A DNA stretch of 64,000 nucleotides from Flavobacterium luteolum (GCF_027111275.1 NZ_CP114286.1:4636501-4700500); one strand, 5' to 3'; positions 9,363 through 19,661 are shown, counted from the first letter of the stretch. The notes: generated from the sequence alone by a model not told the origin. Program-made: numbers and translations.

Positions 9363-12300
9363 TTATTGTTTTATAAGTTTAATGGTTTTTGTATTTGTTC
9401 CATTGCATATTTCGGCAAGATATATTCCTGCACTAAAGTTATTTTTTAGTATTATAGCCGACGTGTAATTTGATTTGACAGTGTCTATTTTTCTTCCCAA
9501 TATATCGAACACATTAATATAAATAGCCTGCGTTTCATCTCCTCCAATGATGTTTATCTGAAATTCAGTTTTTGTTGGATTTGGCGATGCATTAACTATA
9601 AAATCATCTATTTGATGTTCTGAAATTTTTGGTGCAGTATTTTTTAAAGACAAAGTAGCCTCGCATGAGCCTAGATGACAACCATGTGCTAAATGTGCTG
9701 ACACAGCGTTGGCAGAAATGCAAAGACTTTTATTGTTCGTATGGCATATTAGTACTTTTTTTGCATCACAGCTAATATCGATTACTTTTATTTGTTTTGT
9801 TATGGTAATATAGCAGCCTTTCGCATCAGTAATGGTTACGCTGTAATCGTGAACTCCCGGTGTTGACGGATTAATAGAAATAGCATCTGTTATAGCTCCG
9901 TTACTCCACAAATAAGTAAAAGGTGCTGTTCCATTTGTAGGCGTTGCGTTCAATGTTAAAGAAGAAGGGCCATATCCTAAGTAAATAGTATTAGCGTCTC
10001 CTCCCGGATTTACAGCATATACATCTGGAATGAGAGCCGCAATCGGATTATTGATGGTTATTGTTGAGGTGTTAGTACTGTTATTTCCTGCGTTATCAGT
10101 AACCGTCCATGTTATAACGGATGTTCCTACGTTAAAATTTCCACTTGCATCTAATCCATTTCCGTTTCTTGTAGTTGCACCTGTAATTGTATAAGTAACG
10201 GTATCAATTGCACAATTATCGGTAGCAGTTGCTAAAGGGATATTGTAATTTCCGCTTGATTCATAACAAAGAACAACAGAAGCAACTGAGTTTACAGTTG
10301 GTTTTTGTGCATCCGTAACTGTCACCGTTTGCGAGGTTGTGGCGGTATTGCCATTTTCATCGGTAGCCGTCCATATTACAGTTGTTGTACCATTTGGAAA
10401 TAATGCTGGTGCGTTATTGGTAATACCTGTTACAGCGCAATTATCAGTAACTATTGGTTGAGTTAATATAAATGTTGCTCCACACTGATTTTCGTCATTT
10501 GAGATCGTTATGGGAGCAGGTATTGCAAAAACAGGCTTTTCTGTATCATTAATCGTAATAGTGAAAGAAGTCGAACTATTATTGCATCCATCGGTTGCTG
10601 TCCACGTAACAGTTGTAATTCCTTTATTAAAAACTTTATTGGCTAATGTAGTATTACCAGTAGCAGAGGTTGCTCCAGTAAGCAAATAGCTGTAAGCAAC
10701 GTTACTGCAGTTGTTTAAAGCGGTGATGTCAAATTCATTGGCTTGTGTTGTATAGGTAGGTAAACCGGTATTAGTGTTAGTGATAATATTTGACATTTCA
10801 GGCAGATACAGTACTGGTTTAACTTGACCGTTGAATGAAAAGTCATCAATACCCACTAAAGAAGTTCCAGAGATTCTGTTTGATCCGTACCAGTATAAAC
10901 GAAATGTAATTGGGGTTTTGATATTGGTCAAAGGGCTTAGGTCATAAGTAAGCAAAGTTGCAGCAGTTCCAGTGAAGGTTTGAGGTGCCGTAATATCACT
11001 TGTAAAACCGTCTATGCTGGATCTTAAAACAAATGTGCTAGGATCAGAAGCGTTTCCTTTTCTAGCCGTAAATTGAAGATTAGAAAAATCTATTTTGTAG
11101 CCATTTTTAGGTTGAAGTTTGAACTCAAAATACTGATCTGGATTAAATGAAGTAGCAGGATCTGAAGTATTTGTTTTGCTGGTCCAGCCATTTAGTAAAA
11201 CACGACCACTAATTACGCCTGCTGTATTGAGGCCACCGCTAGTGCCATAATAAAAATTTGGTGCCGCATTTCCGTCACTGATTATATTAGGATGTGTGGT
11301 GTTTCCTGCCGTAATAGGCGCGATAAATTCAACATTATTTCCAGTGAATGTGTTTCCCCAGATTTGTACAGGCGCACTAGTATTATTCAGCTCAAAAATT
11401 TTGATGTCATCATGATAAATAATACGTGTCATTACATTAGGAGGATCAGATGTAATAGACTGTCCTGGACGATACAAACCCCATTTCAAATATCCCGAAG
11501 GGTTAGCTTCAGGAACATCCTGATTGAAAGTTTTAAAATTGCTCACCTGCCATGCCAATGTATAATCAGTTTGTCCAGGTAACCTATAATAAACCTTATA
11601 ATAACCAGTATTATCAGTTGTCATTTTTGCATCAATCCTAAAATCAATCCATTGATTTATATAGGGACGAAAATCATCTATGATAGACGGTTCAATATTG
11701 TCGTTAGGTATACGGAAGGTAATGCTATTGCGTTTTGCGCTTAAGTACCATGCAGGATTTTCTCCGCCACTTTGTTTGCCTTGAAAAATAATATCGCCAT
11801 TTTGAGCCATTCCCGCAGTATAAGATTCCCAATCTTTTAGTAATAGACTCACTTCAAAACGGCGTTCATCTCCCGGATAATATTTCCCGTCTGTAGGCAT
11901 TTGAGCTGTGGCTGCCTCGCTTCGCCAATGGTTATCAGAAAAATATCCCGAATCTCCAATAGTTACGCGATGAGCTATAGCATAATTGCCAGTACGGCCG
12001 GGACTTACCAAGTATTCCGCATCACTAGCAGTGGCATGTGTTGTAGTTAAGTTTGAAATTCCAGAGTTTGCTGTACCACTTTCATAGTCAACAGTAACAA
12101 GGGTACCAGTAATTGTTGCAGGTGGTGTGGGTGGTGTTGCAATTAAAGAGTTAGAATAAACGATATCATCCATATACATTACAGGTGCTGATGATCCTGC
12201 TCCCACATTCAGCAAATTCATACTGTTAATATTAGTGCCTTGCGGAAGAAAACCAGTTCCAGGGTCAGCATTGGTAAGTACTTTAGTATTATCGATCCAG

Positions 12301-12962
12301 ATGTCAAAAGTTCCTGCGGCAAGGTTATGAGTAGTTAAGTTAGACGCACTTCCAGTTGTATAGGAAGTTTCAGCATTGCTATTGTTCATAAAAAATTTTA
12401 GAACATAAACCTGACTTTTATTTATTGTAACCTGCGAAAGTCCTGCTGTTGTATAGTTTGGACTTGTCGTAGACGAAAGCCAATCAAGGCTTATTGCGGT
12501 GGGAGTAGGAGACAGTCTTAAGGCGGCAAATGTTTGCGGTAAACTTATCCCGCTACCGTTGGTAAAATTGCTGCCATTGCCAAAATAGATTAAGAATCTG
12601 CCATTAGTTCCTGATGTAATGTTGATCTTGCATTCAAATGCTGCAATGGCTGTAGCTGTAAAAGAACCCAAACCAAATTTTGCGCCCGATACGGTTGTAC
12701 CACTATTCATTTTAAGTTCGGCTCCCGAACCTCCTGCCAAATTAGAAGAAGTGAGTTCAACAAAACCTTCAGTAGTAGACGAAGCTCTTACACTAGCAGT
12801 ACCTCCGCCAGCCGTTGGTGAAGGCAAATAAGTTGAACTATAAGAAGTAGACGCGTATGGCATCGAGGCGGTAATGCCAAAGTTGTATTCCCAATTGGAA
12901 TTTTGTGCCTTAATTTCTAATAAAGAAAATACACAAAGTAAAACAAGTAAACTTTTTTTCAT
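9363..12962 (-). CDS. T9SS-exported multidomain lyase, heparin lyase I fold (PF14099-like)
   Basis: 1199 residues. Order: signal peptide (1-19); N-terminal beta-domain (about 20-275); catalytic-type domain (about 285-530) resembling heparin lyase I / glucuronan lyase, with HWRSEAAT (cf. RTELSY of HepI), FEVSLLLKDW, DIIFQGKQSGG, WIDFRIDAKM, LKWGLYRPG and YHDDIKIFEL; a second beta-sandwich (about 535-715); HYR/Ig-like modules with VTWTATDGCNN-type motifs (about 720-985); a PKD/SprB-like module (about 990-1065); a Cys/His motif; and a type-A T9SS sorting domain (ASPNPTKTEFQINI...GIYLAEI) at the end. The enzyme is therefore predicted on the cell surface or secreted, cleaving polyuronide chains outside the cell. 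It is the last gene of the minus-strand locus and has the shared regulon box in its promoter. Whether it cuts heparan is inference. Confidence 0.75.
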   Translation of the reverse strand: MKKSLLVLLCVFSLLEIKAQNSNWEYNFGITASMPYASTSYSSTYLPSPTAGGGTASVRASSTTEGFVELTSSNLAGGSGAELKMNSGTTVSGAKFGLGSFTATAIAAFECKINITSGTNGRFLIYFGNGSNFTNGSGISLPQTFAALRLSPTPTAISLDWLSSTTSPNYTTAGLSQVTINKSQVYVLKFFMNNSNAETSYTTGSASNLTTHNLAAGTFDIWIDNTKVLTNADPGTGFLPQGTNINSMNLLNVGAGSSAPVMYMDDIVYSNSLIATPPTPPATITGTLVTVDYESGTANSGISNLTTTHATASDAEYLVSPGRTGNYAIAHRVTIGDSGYFSDNHWRSEAATAQMPTDGKYYPGDERRFEVSLLLKDWESYTAGMAQNGDIIFQGKQSGGENPAWYLSAKRNSITFRIPNDNIEPSIIDDFRPYINQWIDFRIDAKMTTDNTGYYKVYYRLPGQTDYTLAWQVSNFKTFNQDVPEANPSGYLKWGLYRPGQSITSDPPNVMTRIIYHDDIKIFELNNTSAPVQIWGNTFTGNNVEFIAPITAGNTTHPNIISDGNAAPNFYYGTSGGLNTAGVISGRVLLNGWTSKTNTSDPATSFNPDQYFEFKLQPKNGYKIDFSNLQFTARKGNASDPSTFVLRSSIDGFTSDITAPQTFTGTAATLLTYDLSPLTNIKTPITFRLYWYGSNRISGTSLVGIDDFSFNGQVKPVLYLPEMSNIITNTNTGLPTYTTQANEFDITALNNCSNVAYSYLLTGATSATGNTTLANKVFNKGITTVTWTATDGCNNSSTSFTITINDTEKPVFAIPAPITISNDENQCGATFILTQPIVTDNCAVTGITNNAPALFPNGTTTVIWTATDENGNTATTSQTVTVTDAQKPTVNSVASVVLCYESSGNYNIPLATATDNCAIDTVTYTITGATTRNGNGLDASGNFNVGTSVITWTVTDNAGNNSTNTSTITINNPIAALIPDVYAVNPGGDANTIYLGYGPSSLTLNATPTNGTAPFTYLWSNGAITDAISINPSTPGVHDYSVTITDAKGCYITITKQIKVIDISCDAKKVLICHTNNKSLCISANAVSAHLAHGCHLGSCEATLSLKNTAPKISEHQIDDFIVNASPNPTKTEFQINIIGGDETQAIYINVFDILGRKIDTVKSNYTSAIILKNNFSAGIYLAEICNGTNTKTIKLIKQ

Positions 12963-13067
12963 AATTAATTGGTTTTGGTTGAGTTAGTAAATAAGCTTTT
13001 CTTTGGGTCGCATTTAATAGCCAAAGAGATTTGTGGTTTTGGATGACTAAGTTAAATGCGGGAATAA

Positions 13068-13134
13068 AAAAGATATTTCAAATTCGGATATAAATGTTTT
13101 GAATTTGTGTAAATATTCATTTTTATCAGATTTG
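13068..13134 (-). promoter_or_regulatory. Regulon box and -7-like element, lyase promoter (site D)
   Basis: On the plus strand TGTTTTGAATTTGTGTAAAT starts at 13095; the -7-like element AAAAGATA (TATCTTTT on the minus strand, one mismatch to TAnnTTTG) starts 27 bases before it at 13068. The same box and the same 27-base offset occur upstream of the sulfatase and SusC genes. Predicted binding site of the hybrid two-component regulator of this locus. Confidence 0.55.
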
Positions 13135-13412
13135 ATAGATGATGTTTCATAGATATGAAGGCTCCAATAGAATTTTAATCTCCTTGGGTTTATATCAGAA
13201 ACTCACTATCTGAGCGCTATTAAGAATATTTACCACATTGCATATTTTGATTTTATGGATGTTTTTTGAAGTTGTAACCAGCTACAATTAATAAGAATGT
13301 AAAAAGTTTGATTTTTATAAAATCAAGTGTTTACCGATTTAAGAAGACCATTTTTAGAAAAGGTATTTTTTATTTCTGATTAGTCAATTGAATTTTAAGC
13401 GATAAAATAAAA

Positions 13413-13447
13413 CTGGTGCATCGATTTTCAATAAACCAATGCACCAG
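13413..13447 (-). terminator. Terminator of the SDR gene
   Basis: Arms CTGGTGCAT and ATGCACCAG (9 bp, loop 17). On the minus strand a TTTTATTTTAT tract follows. It lies 9 bp past the SDR stop. Confidence 0.8.
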
Positions 13448-13456
13448 CTACAGAAA

Positions 13457-14248
13457 TTATTCGTTTGAAGGCTTTCCAATTGTAGCCAAAATTCCGCCAT
13501 CAACATAAACAACATGACCATTTACAAAATCACTAGCTTTTGAGCTTAAAAATATTGCTGCGCCTTGTAAATCTTCAGGATCTCCCCAGCGTCCAGCAGG
13601 AGTTCTTCCCATGATGAACTCGTTAAAAGGATGACCGTTTACACGAATTGGTGCGGTCTGACTTGTAGCAAAATAACCAGGACCAATTCCGTTAGTTTGA
13701 ATGTTGAATTTAGCCCACTCTGTCGCCATGTTTTTGGTCAGCATTTTCAAACCTCCTTTTGCCGATGCGTACGCACTTACAGAATCTCTTCCCAGTTCGC
13801 TCATCATAGAACACATATTAATGATTTTTCCGCCACCGCGGTTAATCATTCCTTTTACAACATTCTTAGAAACAATAAAAGGACCCGTTAAATCTACTTT
13901 TATAACCGCTTCAAAATCGGCAACTTCCATTTCGATAATTGGAGTTCTTTTGATAATTCCAGCGTTATTGATTAGAATATCGATAGGGCCAACTTCAGCT
14001 TCAATTTTGCTGATTGCTGCTATTACTGCATTTTCGTCGGTAACATCAAATAAATAGCCATAAGCATCAATTCCTTCTGCTTTATATTCTGCAATTGCGC
14101 TGTCTACAGCCTCTTGCGAAGAATGATCATTTACTACAATTTTTGCACCTGCATGTCCAAGACCTTTAGCCATTGCCATTCCTAATCCGTGAACTCCTCC
14201 TGTAATTAGCGCTGTTTTCCCTGTTAAATCAAATAAGTTAATTGACAT
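13457..14248 (-). CDS. SDR dehydrogenase, gluconate 5-dehydrogenase / KduD / DEH-reductase type
   Basis: 263-residue classical short-chain dehydrogenase. NAD(P)-binding TGGVHGLG at 16-23, NNAG at 95-98, catalytic Ser147, Tyr160 and Lys164 (YASAK), and PGYFAT after the active site. The closest remembered groups are gluconate 5-dehydrogenase, 2-deoxy-3-keto-gluconate dehydrogenase KduD and flavobacterial reductases of the unsaturated-uronate product DEH to KDG. That role suits the locus: lyases plus GH88 release 4-deoxy-5-keto uronic acid, which must be isomerised or reduced before the KDG pathway. Starts 31 bp after the DUF4861 gene and is followed by its own terminator, so the two are probably co-transcribed. 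No signal peptide; cytosolic. Exact substrate cannot be fixed from sequence. Confidence 0.8.
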   Translation of the reverse strand: MSINLFDLTGKTALITGGVHGLGMAMAKGLGHAGAKIVVNDHSSQEAVDSAIAEYKAEGIDAYGYLFDVTDENAVIAAISKIEAEVGPIDILINNAGIIKRTPIIEMEVADFEAVIKVDLTGPFIVSKNVVKGMINRGGGKIINMCSMMSELGRDSVSAYASAKGGLKMLTKNMATEWAKFNIQTNGIGPGYFATSQTAPIRVNGHPFNEFIMGRTPAGRWGDPEDLQGAAIFLSSKASDFVNGHVVYVDGGILATIGKPSNE

Positions 14249-14279
14249 TTTTTTGTTTTTTGGTTAATAGTATTCTTAA

Positions 14280-15428
14280 TTATTTTTTTGTTTTTGATGC
14301 TTCTTTCACATTTACAATCAAAGGATTTTGAAGTTCCTGATTGAAACGATCCAAGTAATCCTGCCATTGCTTAGAATTGGTTATTTGCCCCGCTTTGTCC
14401 CAAGCGGCACCAGAATAATACACAATAGGTTCGTTATTTTTTACCGAAGTTAGGGCTAGTAGCTGTTCTTTATCTACCCACATTTTTTGGGCAGGAGTGC
14501 TCAATATGGTTCCTACAGCTGTAGTTCCTTCTTTTTCAAAAGTGGGTTCCCAATAACTCATAATTCCCTGTTGTTCATTTAAGCCAATTATGCCTTGCTT
14601 ATCACGTCTTATAATCCCAACCACAACAGGTAAAGGGGTTTTATTGTCGAAAATGAAATTATTTTCAATTTTATTAAGCTGTGAACCAGCATCTATAGAA
14701 ATGGTTTTTGTAGCCTTCACTTTAATTCCGCCAGCATTCCAGATGTCATAAATCAATTGAAAAGTCGTGCGAAGCGGACCATTATCCAATATTTTCCATT
14801 GGTGATAATTTCCAGAATAGCGGATAGTATCTTTTACAAAAGGAGCCATGTTTCCTGCGCCCAAAGTATAGCCAACATGATAGTAATCAAGTCCGTCGCC
14901 GTGATCGATATGATAATCATTGCTTTTATAACGGTCATTTAGAACCAGTTTAGAAGTATTTTTTACCCAAACATCAAAACCGTAAGCATCGCCTTCTGTT
15001 TTTTCTAGAGCTTTTCCGTAAGCTCGAAAAGCGATTTTATCATTTTCCCAAGCAAAATCATCCAATCTTTCAGGGACAAATCGAGCAAAAGTTTTAGAAG
15101 AGAATTTTTCTGGTTTTCCCTTTTGAATGAAAAGCTGCAGCGAACTTTTTGCTTTAAGATCTATTTGAACCAATACATTCTGAATCGCAGATTGTCCTTT
15201 GTGTTCTAATTGAAACGGAATTTGCTTTTTTGTTTTAGGATCAATGATTAAAAAATCGGCAGTATCAATCTGCGGATAGGAGAGAAGAATGTCTTTCCAT
15301 TTTATGGCTGTCACCGTTTCTTTTCTGTCTAGAGCAGAATGGTTTGTAATGGTTATGCTAGTCTTGTTTTGAGCAATTAATGCAGAAGGTAAAGCACAAA
15401 ACAGTAAGATAAAGTGTGAAAATTTCAT
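14280..15428 (-). CDS. DUF4861 domain protein, exported
   Basis: 382 residues with a signal peptide (1-19, ending LIAQ). The rest is one beta-rich domain of the DUF4861 type: early IDTADFLIIDPKTKKQIPFQ, ERLDDFAWENDKIAFRAYGKAL, HIDHGDGLDYYHVGYTLGAGNMAPF, and LRTTFQLIYDIWNAGG-KVKATKTISIDAGSQLNKIENNF. The invariant-looking DDFAWEND, YGFDVW and HGDGLDYY segments suggest a carbohydrate-active site, and the family is common next to uronate and pectin or alginate catabolic genes; no characterised activity is claimed here. Located in the periplasm, in an apparent two-gene unit with the SDR (31 bp gap). A weak copy of the regulon box lies near 15518, without a -7-like element at the usual offset. Confidence 0.75.
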   Translation of the reverse strand: MKFSHFILLFCALPSALIAQNKTSITITNHSALDRKETVTAIKWKDILLSYPQIDTADFLIIDPKTKKQIPFQLEHKGQSAIQNVLVQIDLKAKSSLQLFIQKGKPEKFSSKTFARFVPERLDDFAWENDKIAFRAYGKALEKTEGDAYGFDVWVKNTSKLVLNDRYKSNDYHIDHGDGLDYYHVGYTLGAGNMAPFVKDTIRYSGNYHQWKILDNGPLRTTFQLIYDIWNAGGIKVKATKTISIDAGSQLNKIENNFIFDNKTPLPVVVGIIRRDKQGIIGLNEQQGIMSYWEPTFEKEGTTAVGTILSTPAQKMWVDKEQLLALTSVKNNEPIVYYSGAAWDKAGQITNSKQWQDYLDRFNQELQNPLIVNVKEASKTKK

Positions 15429-15623
15429 GAGATTTGTTTTGAATATTTTTTGTATGAATAGGTTCAGTTAAGGCATAGATTGAGCTGTCCGACTTGTGAT
15501 TTTTTTCTGTCGGATAGTTTTTTTGATTTTTTAAAAGTTGATTTTAAACCTTGTTGAGGTTTTTAAAAGCTATGATGAACTAAGGAAATTTTGCATTTAT
15601 AGAGCTAGTTATGTTGTTGTAAG

Positions 15624-18600
15624 TTATTCTTTTGTGTTTTCTAATCGGGCTAAATATTCGCTTGGCATACAACCGTAATGCTGTTTAAAAGCGGTTGAGA
15701 AATAAGATGGCGAATTAAAACCGCACATGTAAGTTATTTGAGCAATTGTATATCGCTTGCTTTGCATTAATTCTACAGCTTTTTTGAAACGGATTCGTTT
15801 AATAAAATCCATTGCCGATTCGCCTGTGATTGCTTTTAATTTGATATAAAGATTCGAACGGCTCATTCCGATTTCACGGCTGAAATGATCTACAGTAAAT
15901 TCAGAATCTGCCAAATGATCTTCGACAATTCTAATGGCTTCTTTTAAAAATTCTTCATCTAAAGTATTGAATGCAATATTCTCTGGAACCATTTCTTTTC
16001 CAGCCGAATAGTACTCTTTTAATCGTTTACGAGAACGCAATAAATTGGTGATTTTTGCAGCCAATAATGGCGTCGAAAATGGTTTTGTAATATAATCATC
16101 GGCACCCATTTCAAGGCCTTTTATCTGTTGACTGGTTTCATTTCGTGCCGTTAAAAGCATCAGTGGAATATGCGACGTATTAATGTTCTGTTTAACACGT
16201 TTACAAAAATGCAAACCATCTAGCTCAGGCATCATTACATCGCTGATAATTAAATCAAAAGGATTAATTTCTAATAAATCTAATGCCATCTGACCGTTGT
16301 ATGCAACCGTTACATCGTAGGCTTTGCTAAAATAATCCTGCAGATAATCTAGAATTTCTTTGTTATCATCTACAATCAGTAATTTAATAGGCTGATTGCT
16401 GTCTATTGCTTCATTTTCTTCTTCTATTTCATTTTCATTATCCAATTCATTATCGGTAACAATAGACAAATCATACAGAGATTCTTCTATCTGCTGATCG
16501 TTTTTGTAAATCTGATCCAAAATCGGAATACCAACTGTAAAAGTGCTTCCTTGTTCTTCGGCACTTTCGGCGCTAATTTCGCCATGATGCAATTCGACCA
16601 AACGTTTTGTAAAAGCCAAACCAACACCAGAGCCCAAATTCATTTCGCGGTTGTTTACTTGATAAAAACGATCAAAGACTTTAGATAAATTCTCCGTGCT
16701 AATTCCGACTCCCGTGTCAGCGACTTTTATTTGTACCGTATCGTTTTTCTTCAATAATTCAACATGAATACTTTGTCCTTCTTTGGTGTATTTAAAAGCA
16801 TTAGACAAGAGATTGAACAAAATTTTCTCCATCGCATCTTTATCAAAAAGAAATACAAGTTGTGTTTCGGCTGAATGAAAAGTGTAATGAATGTTGTTTT
16901 TTTCTGAAAGCGGTTTAAACGACTCAAAAATTTCCTGTGAAAAACGAACAATATCACTTTTGCCCACTTTTAACGGACGCGTTCCCATTTCTGTTTTTCT
17001 AAACTCAAACAGCTGATCGACCAAATTGTAAAGACGTTTTGCATTAATGAACATTAATTCATGTTTCTTTTTGGTGATTTTGTCTGCAAACGGCATTTTT
17101 AATAATTCTTCTAAAGGCGCTAGAATCAACGTCAAAGGAGTTCTGAGTTCATGTGATACATTAGTAAAGAAATCCATTTTGATTTGGTTGATATAACTCA
17201 CTCTTTCCTTCTCAATTCTTTCCAGTTTTAGCTGCTGTTCGGCTTGAATTCTTTCCTTAATGATTTTAAAACCGATATAAACTGCTGTACCAATAATAGC
17301 AAGTAACAACAAAGAAAACCATATCGTTTTGTACCAAGGCGGAAGTATTACAATTTGCAAACTTCTAACAGCGCTCATTTCACCATTTGGACCAACAGCT
17401 TTTATCTGAAAATTATATTTTCCTGCAGATAAATTGCTGTAGCTTACCTTCAATTCGTCTGTTCTTTGCCAGTCTTTATCAACTCCTTCCAATTTGTAGA
17501 AATAATAAGTTCTGTTGGAAGAAATGTAATTGAACGTATTAAAAAAGATACTGAACTGTTTGTATTCTGGTCCAATTTCCAATTCTTTAACCTGATCAAT
17601 ATGCTGTTCCAAAATATCAGTTTCGTCGCCAACAGCAACGGTTTTATTGAGAACTTCTAGAGCTGTAAAACTCAACTTTAAAGGCAGCGGACTTTGTTTT
17701 ACCATAGACGGGTAGAAGTACGAAATTCCTTTTATACCGCCAAAAAGCAGCATTCCGTCCTTAGCCTTGCAGAAAGCATAATCGTTAAATTGTTTGTTTT
17801 GTAAACCATCACTTTCGTCAAAAGTCTGTACAGAACCTTTGTCTGGATTAAACTTAATTAATCCCGTGTTGGTAGAAATCCATAAGTTGTCTTCGTCTGG
17901 AATTATGCCGTAAATCGTTTCTTTGAAGAAGTCTTTTCTTGCTTTAAAACTAATAAACGATTCCTGCGTTTCATCGTACAATCGCAAACCTTCTCGCGTT
18001 CCAATCCAGATTCGGTGTTTTGGATCTTCGGTAATGCAGTTTACAATATCATCGCTTAATTTTCCGTGGCCAATAGTGCCAAATAATTGCGTTTCTGGAT
18101 AAAAAAGCGTTACGCCGTTGGTGGTGCCAATCCAAATTCGTTTTTTACTATCTTCAAAAAGAAAAGTGATATCGTCAGAAGTGGGTCTTTTTCCTGCTTT
18201 ATCCAAATGGATATGTGTAAATGTTTTGGTTTCGGGGTGAAACTGATCCAATCCAGATCGTGTTCCGACCCAAATTCTGTCTTTAGAATCTTTCAGTAAA
18301 CTATAAACCAAATCTCCTGATATACTGTTCGGATTGTTTTCGTCGTGGCGAAAACGCTGCACTAAACCTGTATTCGGATTCAAAATATTCAATCCGCCGT
18401 TATGCGTTCCCACCAAAACATTTCCGTTATTGTCAAATTCAATGGCTTTAATATTGTTCGAACTTAAACTATTTGGATTGTTTTCGCTATTGGAATAATA
18501 ACTTATGGTATTGACAGTTTTGTTCCAGTAATTCAGCCCTTTATCGTTGCTGCCAATCCAGAAATTGCCTTTAGCATCTTGTTTGATAACGCCAATAACT

Positions 18601-19661
18601 TCATCATTTAAAGATGGTTTTCCTGAGTTTTGGCTTAAAAGATTAAACTTAATATCGTTTTTATGATAATAGTTCAAACCTCCATAATAGGTTCCCAACA
18701 AGATTCCGTTTTGTTTATCTCTAAAAATACAGCGAACCGAATTCTGGCTGATTGTATAAGGCTGTGAAATTTGGTGCGAATAATTGCTAAAAGATTTGTT
18801 TTTAAGGTTATAAATACTCAAACCTTTAAACGTTCCAAACCATAAATTTCCTTCGGTATCTTTGTTAATGCATCTAATGTTATTATCGGCAATACTATTG
18901 TTTCCAGCATTATGAAGAAGCGAAGTAAGAGTTCTATTCTCTGCATTGTATTCAATTACACCTTCGCCTTCTGTAGCGATCCATAATTTTTTTTCTTCGA
19001 TAAAAACATCATTGATATAAGGTTTTTTTGAAGTCAGATTTATTTTTGAAAGCTGATGAGATTGTGAATTCAGTTGGAAAAGCCCCACATCTGCTCCCAA
19101 TAAAATCTGTTTTTGCCAAACGCCTATGTAAGCGATTTTTTTGATTTCATGCGAAGACGCATTAAACTTTATCGGAACAAAATTCTTTTCATTTGGAGAA
19201 AGCACAAAAACATCTCCTGCAATAGAAGAAGCCCAAATTCTATGCTGATTGTCTTCGGTAATGGCAGAAATGTACCATTCGCCAATATTTCGCGGAAGCG
19301 GATAATTGATAAAACTATCCGTATTGTAATTGTAAACACTAATGCCTTGATTGCCGCCAACCCATAATTGTCCTTTATGATCGGTAAACAAACTTCGAAT
19401 GTAATACGATTGCAGACTGTTTTTAACGTCTTTTATTGGGCGATAAACTTTAAAACCTTTACTATCATAACGATTTAATCCGTCTTGTGTTCCAATCCAG
19501 ATAAAACCCAAAGTATCCTGCTGAATGGCAAAAACAGAACTTTGCGACAAGCCTTTATCAACCGAAATGGTTCGGAAATAGCGGTCTTGCACTTGGGCAT
19601 AACTTTTCGCACTGAAAAGAGTTATGTAGAAAAACGTAAAAAGGACAATCGTTTTCTTCAT
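15624..19661 (-). CDS. Hybrid two-component system sensor/regulator (HTCS) of the locus
   Basis: 1345-residue one-protein signalling system. Order: signal peptide (1-22); periplasmic beta-propeller of about 14 repeats (about 25-680; repeated GNLWFGTFKGL / RIWVGTRSGL motifs); Y_Y_Y domain (about 690-765, ending NLSAGKYNFQIKAVGPNG); membrane helix (about 775-797); HisKA with phospho-acceptor His837 in SHELRTP; HATPase (ADTGVGIS, GSGVGLAFTK); receiver domain with phospho-acceptor Asp1141 in IISDVMMP; and a C-terminal AraC-type helix-turn-helix (about 1235-1340, ending CGFNSPSYFSTAFKQHYGCMPSEY). HTCSs sense oligosaccharides released from the target glycan in the periplasm and activate their PUL. 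Centrally placed in the locus, transcribed 75 bp after the heparinase-like gene. It is the obvious candidate to bind the box shared by the four promoters. Confidence 0.95.
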   Translation of the reverse strand: MKKTIVLFTFFYITLFSAKSYAQVQDRYFRTISVDKGLSQSSVFAIQQDTLGFIWIGTQDGLNRYDSKGFKVYRPIKDVKNSLQSYYIRSLFTDHKGQLWVGGNQGISVYNYNTDSFINYPLPRNIGEWYISAITEDNQHRIWASSIAGDVFVLSPNEKNFVPIKFNASSHEIKKIAYIGVWQKQILLGADVGLFQLNSQSHQLSKINLTSKKPYINDVFIEEKKLWIATEGEGVIEYNAENRTLTSLLHNAGNNSIADNNIRCINKDTEGNLWFGTFKGLSIYNLKNKSFSNYSHQISQPYTISQNSVRCIFRDKQNGILLGTYYGGLNYYHKNDIKFNLLSQNSGKPSLNDEVIGVIKQDAKGNFWIGSNDKGLNYWNKTVNTISYYSNSENNPNSLSSNNIKAIEFDNNGNVLVGTHNGGLNILNPNTGLVQRFRHDENNPNSISGDLVYSLLKDSKDRIWVGTRSGLDQFHPETKTFTHIHLDKAGKRPTSDDITFLFEDSKKRIWIGTTNGVTLFYPETQLFGTIGHGKLSDDIVNCITEDPKHRIWIGTREGLRLYDETQESFISFKARKDFFKETIYGIIPDEDNLWISTNTGLIKFNPDKGSVQTFDESDGLQNKQFNDYAFCKAKDGMLLFGGIKGISYFYPSMVKQSPLPLKLSFTALEVLNKTVAVGDETDILEQHIDQVKELEIGPEYKQFSIFFNTFNYISSNRTYYFYKLEGVDKDWQRTDELKVSYSNLSAGKYNFQIKAVGPNGEMSAVRSLQIVILPPWYKTIWFSLLLLAIIGTAVYIGFKIIKERIQAEQQLKLERIEKERVSYINQIKMDFFTNVSHELRTPLTLILAPLEELLKMPFADKITKKKHELMFINAKRLYNLVDQLFEFRKTEMGTRPLKVGKSDIVRFSQEIFESFKPLSEKNNIHYTFHSAETQLVFLFDKDAMEKILFNLLSNAFKYTKEGQSIHVELLKKNDTVQIKVADTGVGISTENLSKVFDRFYQVNNREMNLGSGVGLAFTKRLVELHHGEISAESAEEQGSTFTVGIPILDQIYKNDQQIEESLYDLSIVTDNELDNENEIEEENEAIDSNQPIKLLIVDDNKEILDYLQDYFSKAYDVTVAYNGQMALDLLEINPFDLIISDVMMPELDGLHFCKRVKQNINTSHIPLMLLTARNETSQQIKGLEMGADDYITKPFSTPLLAAKITNLLRSRKRLKEYYSAGKEMVPENIAFNTLDEEFLKEAIRIVEDHLADSEFTVDHFSREIGMSRSNLYIKLKAITGESAMDFIKRIRFKKAVELMQSKRYTIAQITYMCGFNSPSYFSTAFKQHYGCMPSEYLARLENTKE

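Larger units (their letters stand above)
12963..13456. other. Intergenic region upstream of the T9SS-exported lyase
   Basis: 494 bp. Contains the shared regulon box plus -7-like element (13068-13134) and, at its far end, the terminator of the SDR gene (13413-13447). No ORF seen. Confidence 0.5.

Noticed and set aside
15487..15516. Inverted repeat TCCGAC / GTCGGA after the HTCS gene as terminator
   Set aside because: No U-tract follows on the minus strand, and the arms are only 6-7 bp; not strong enough to call.
15518..15545. Fifth copy of the PUL box upstream of the DUF4861 gene (TTTTGATTTTTTAAAAGT)
   Set aside because: It could be an ordinary T/A run; no -7-like element lies at the 27-base offset seen for the others, so it was not counted.
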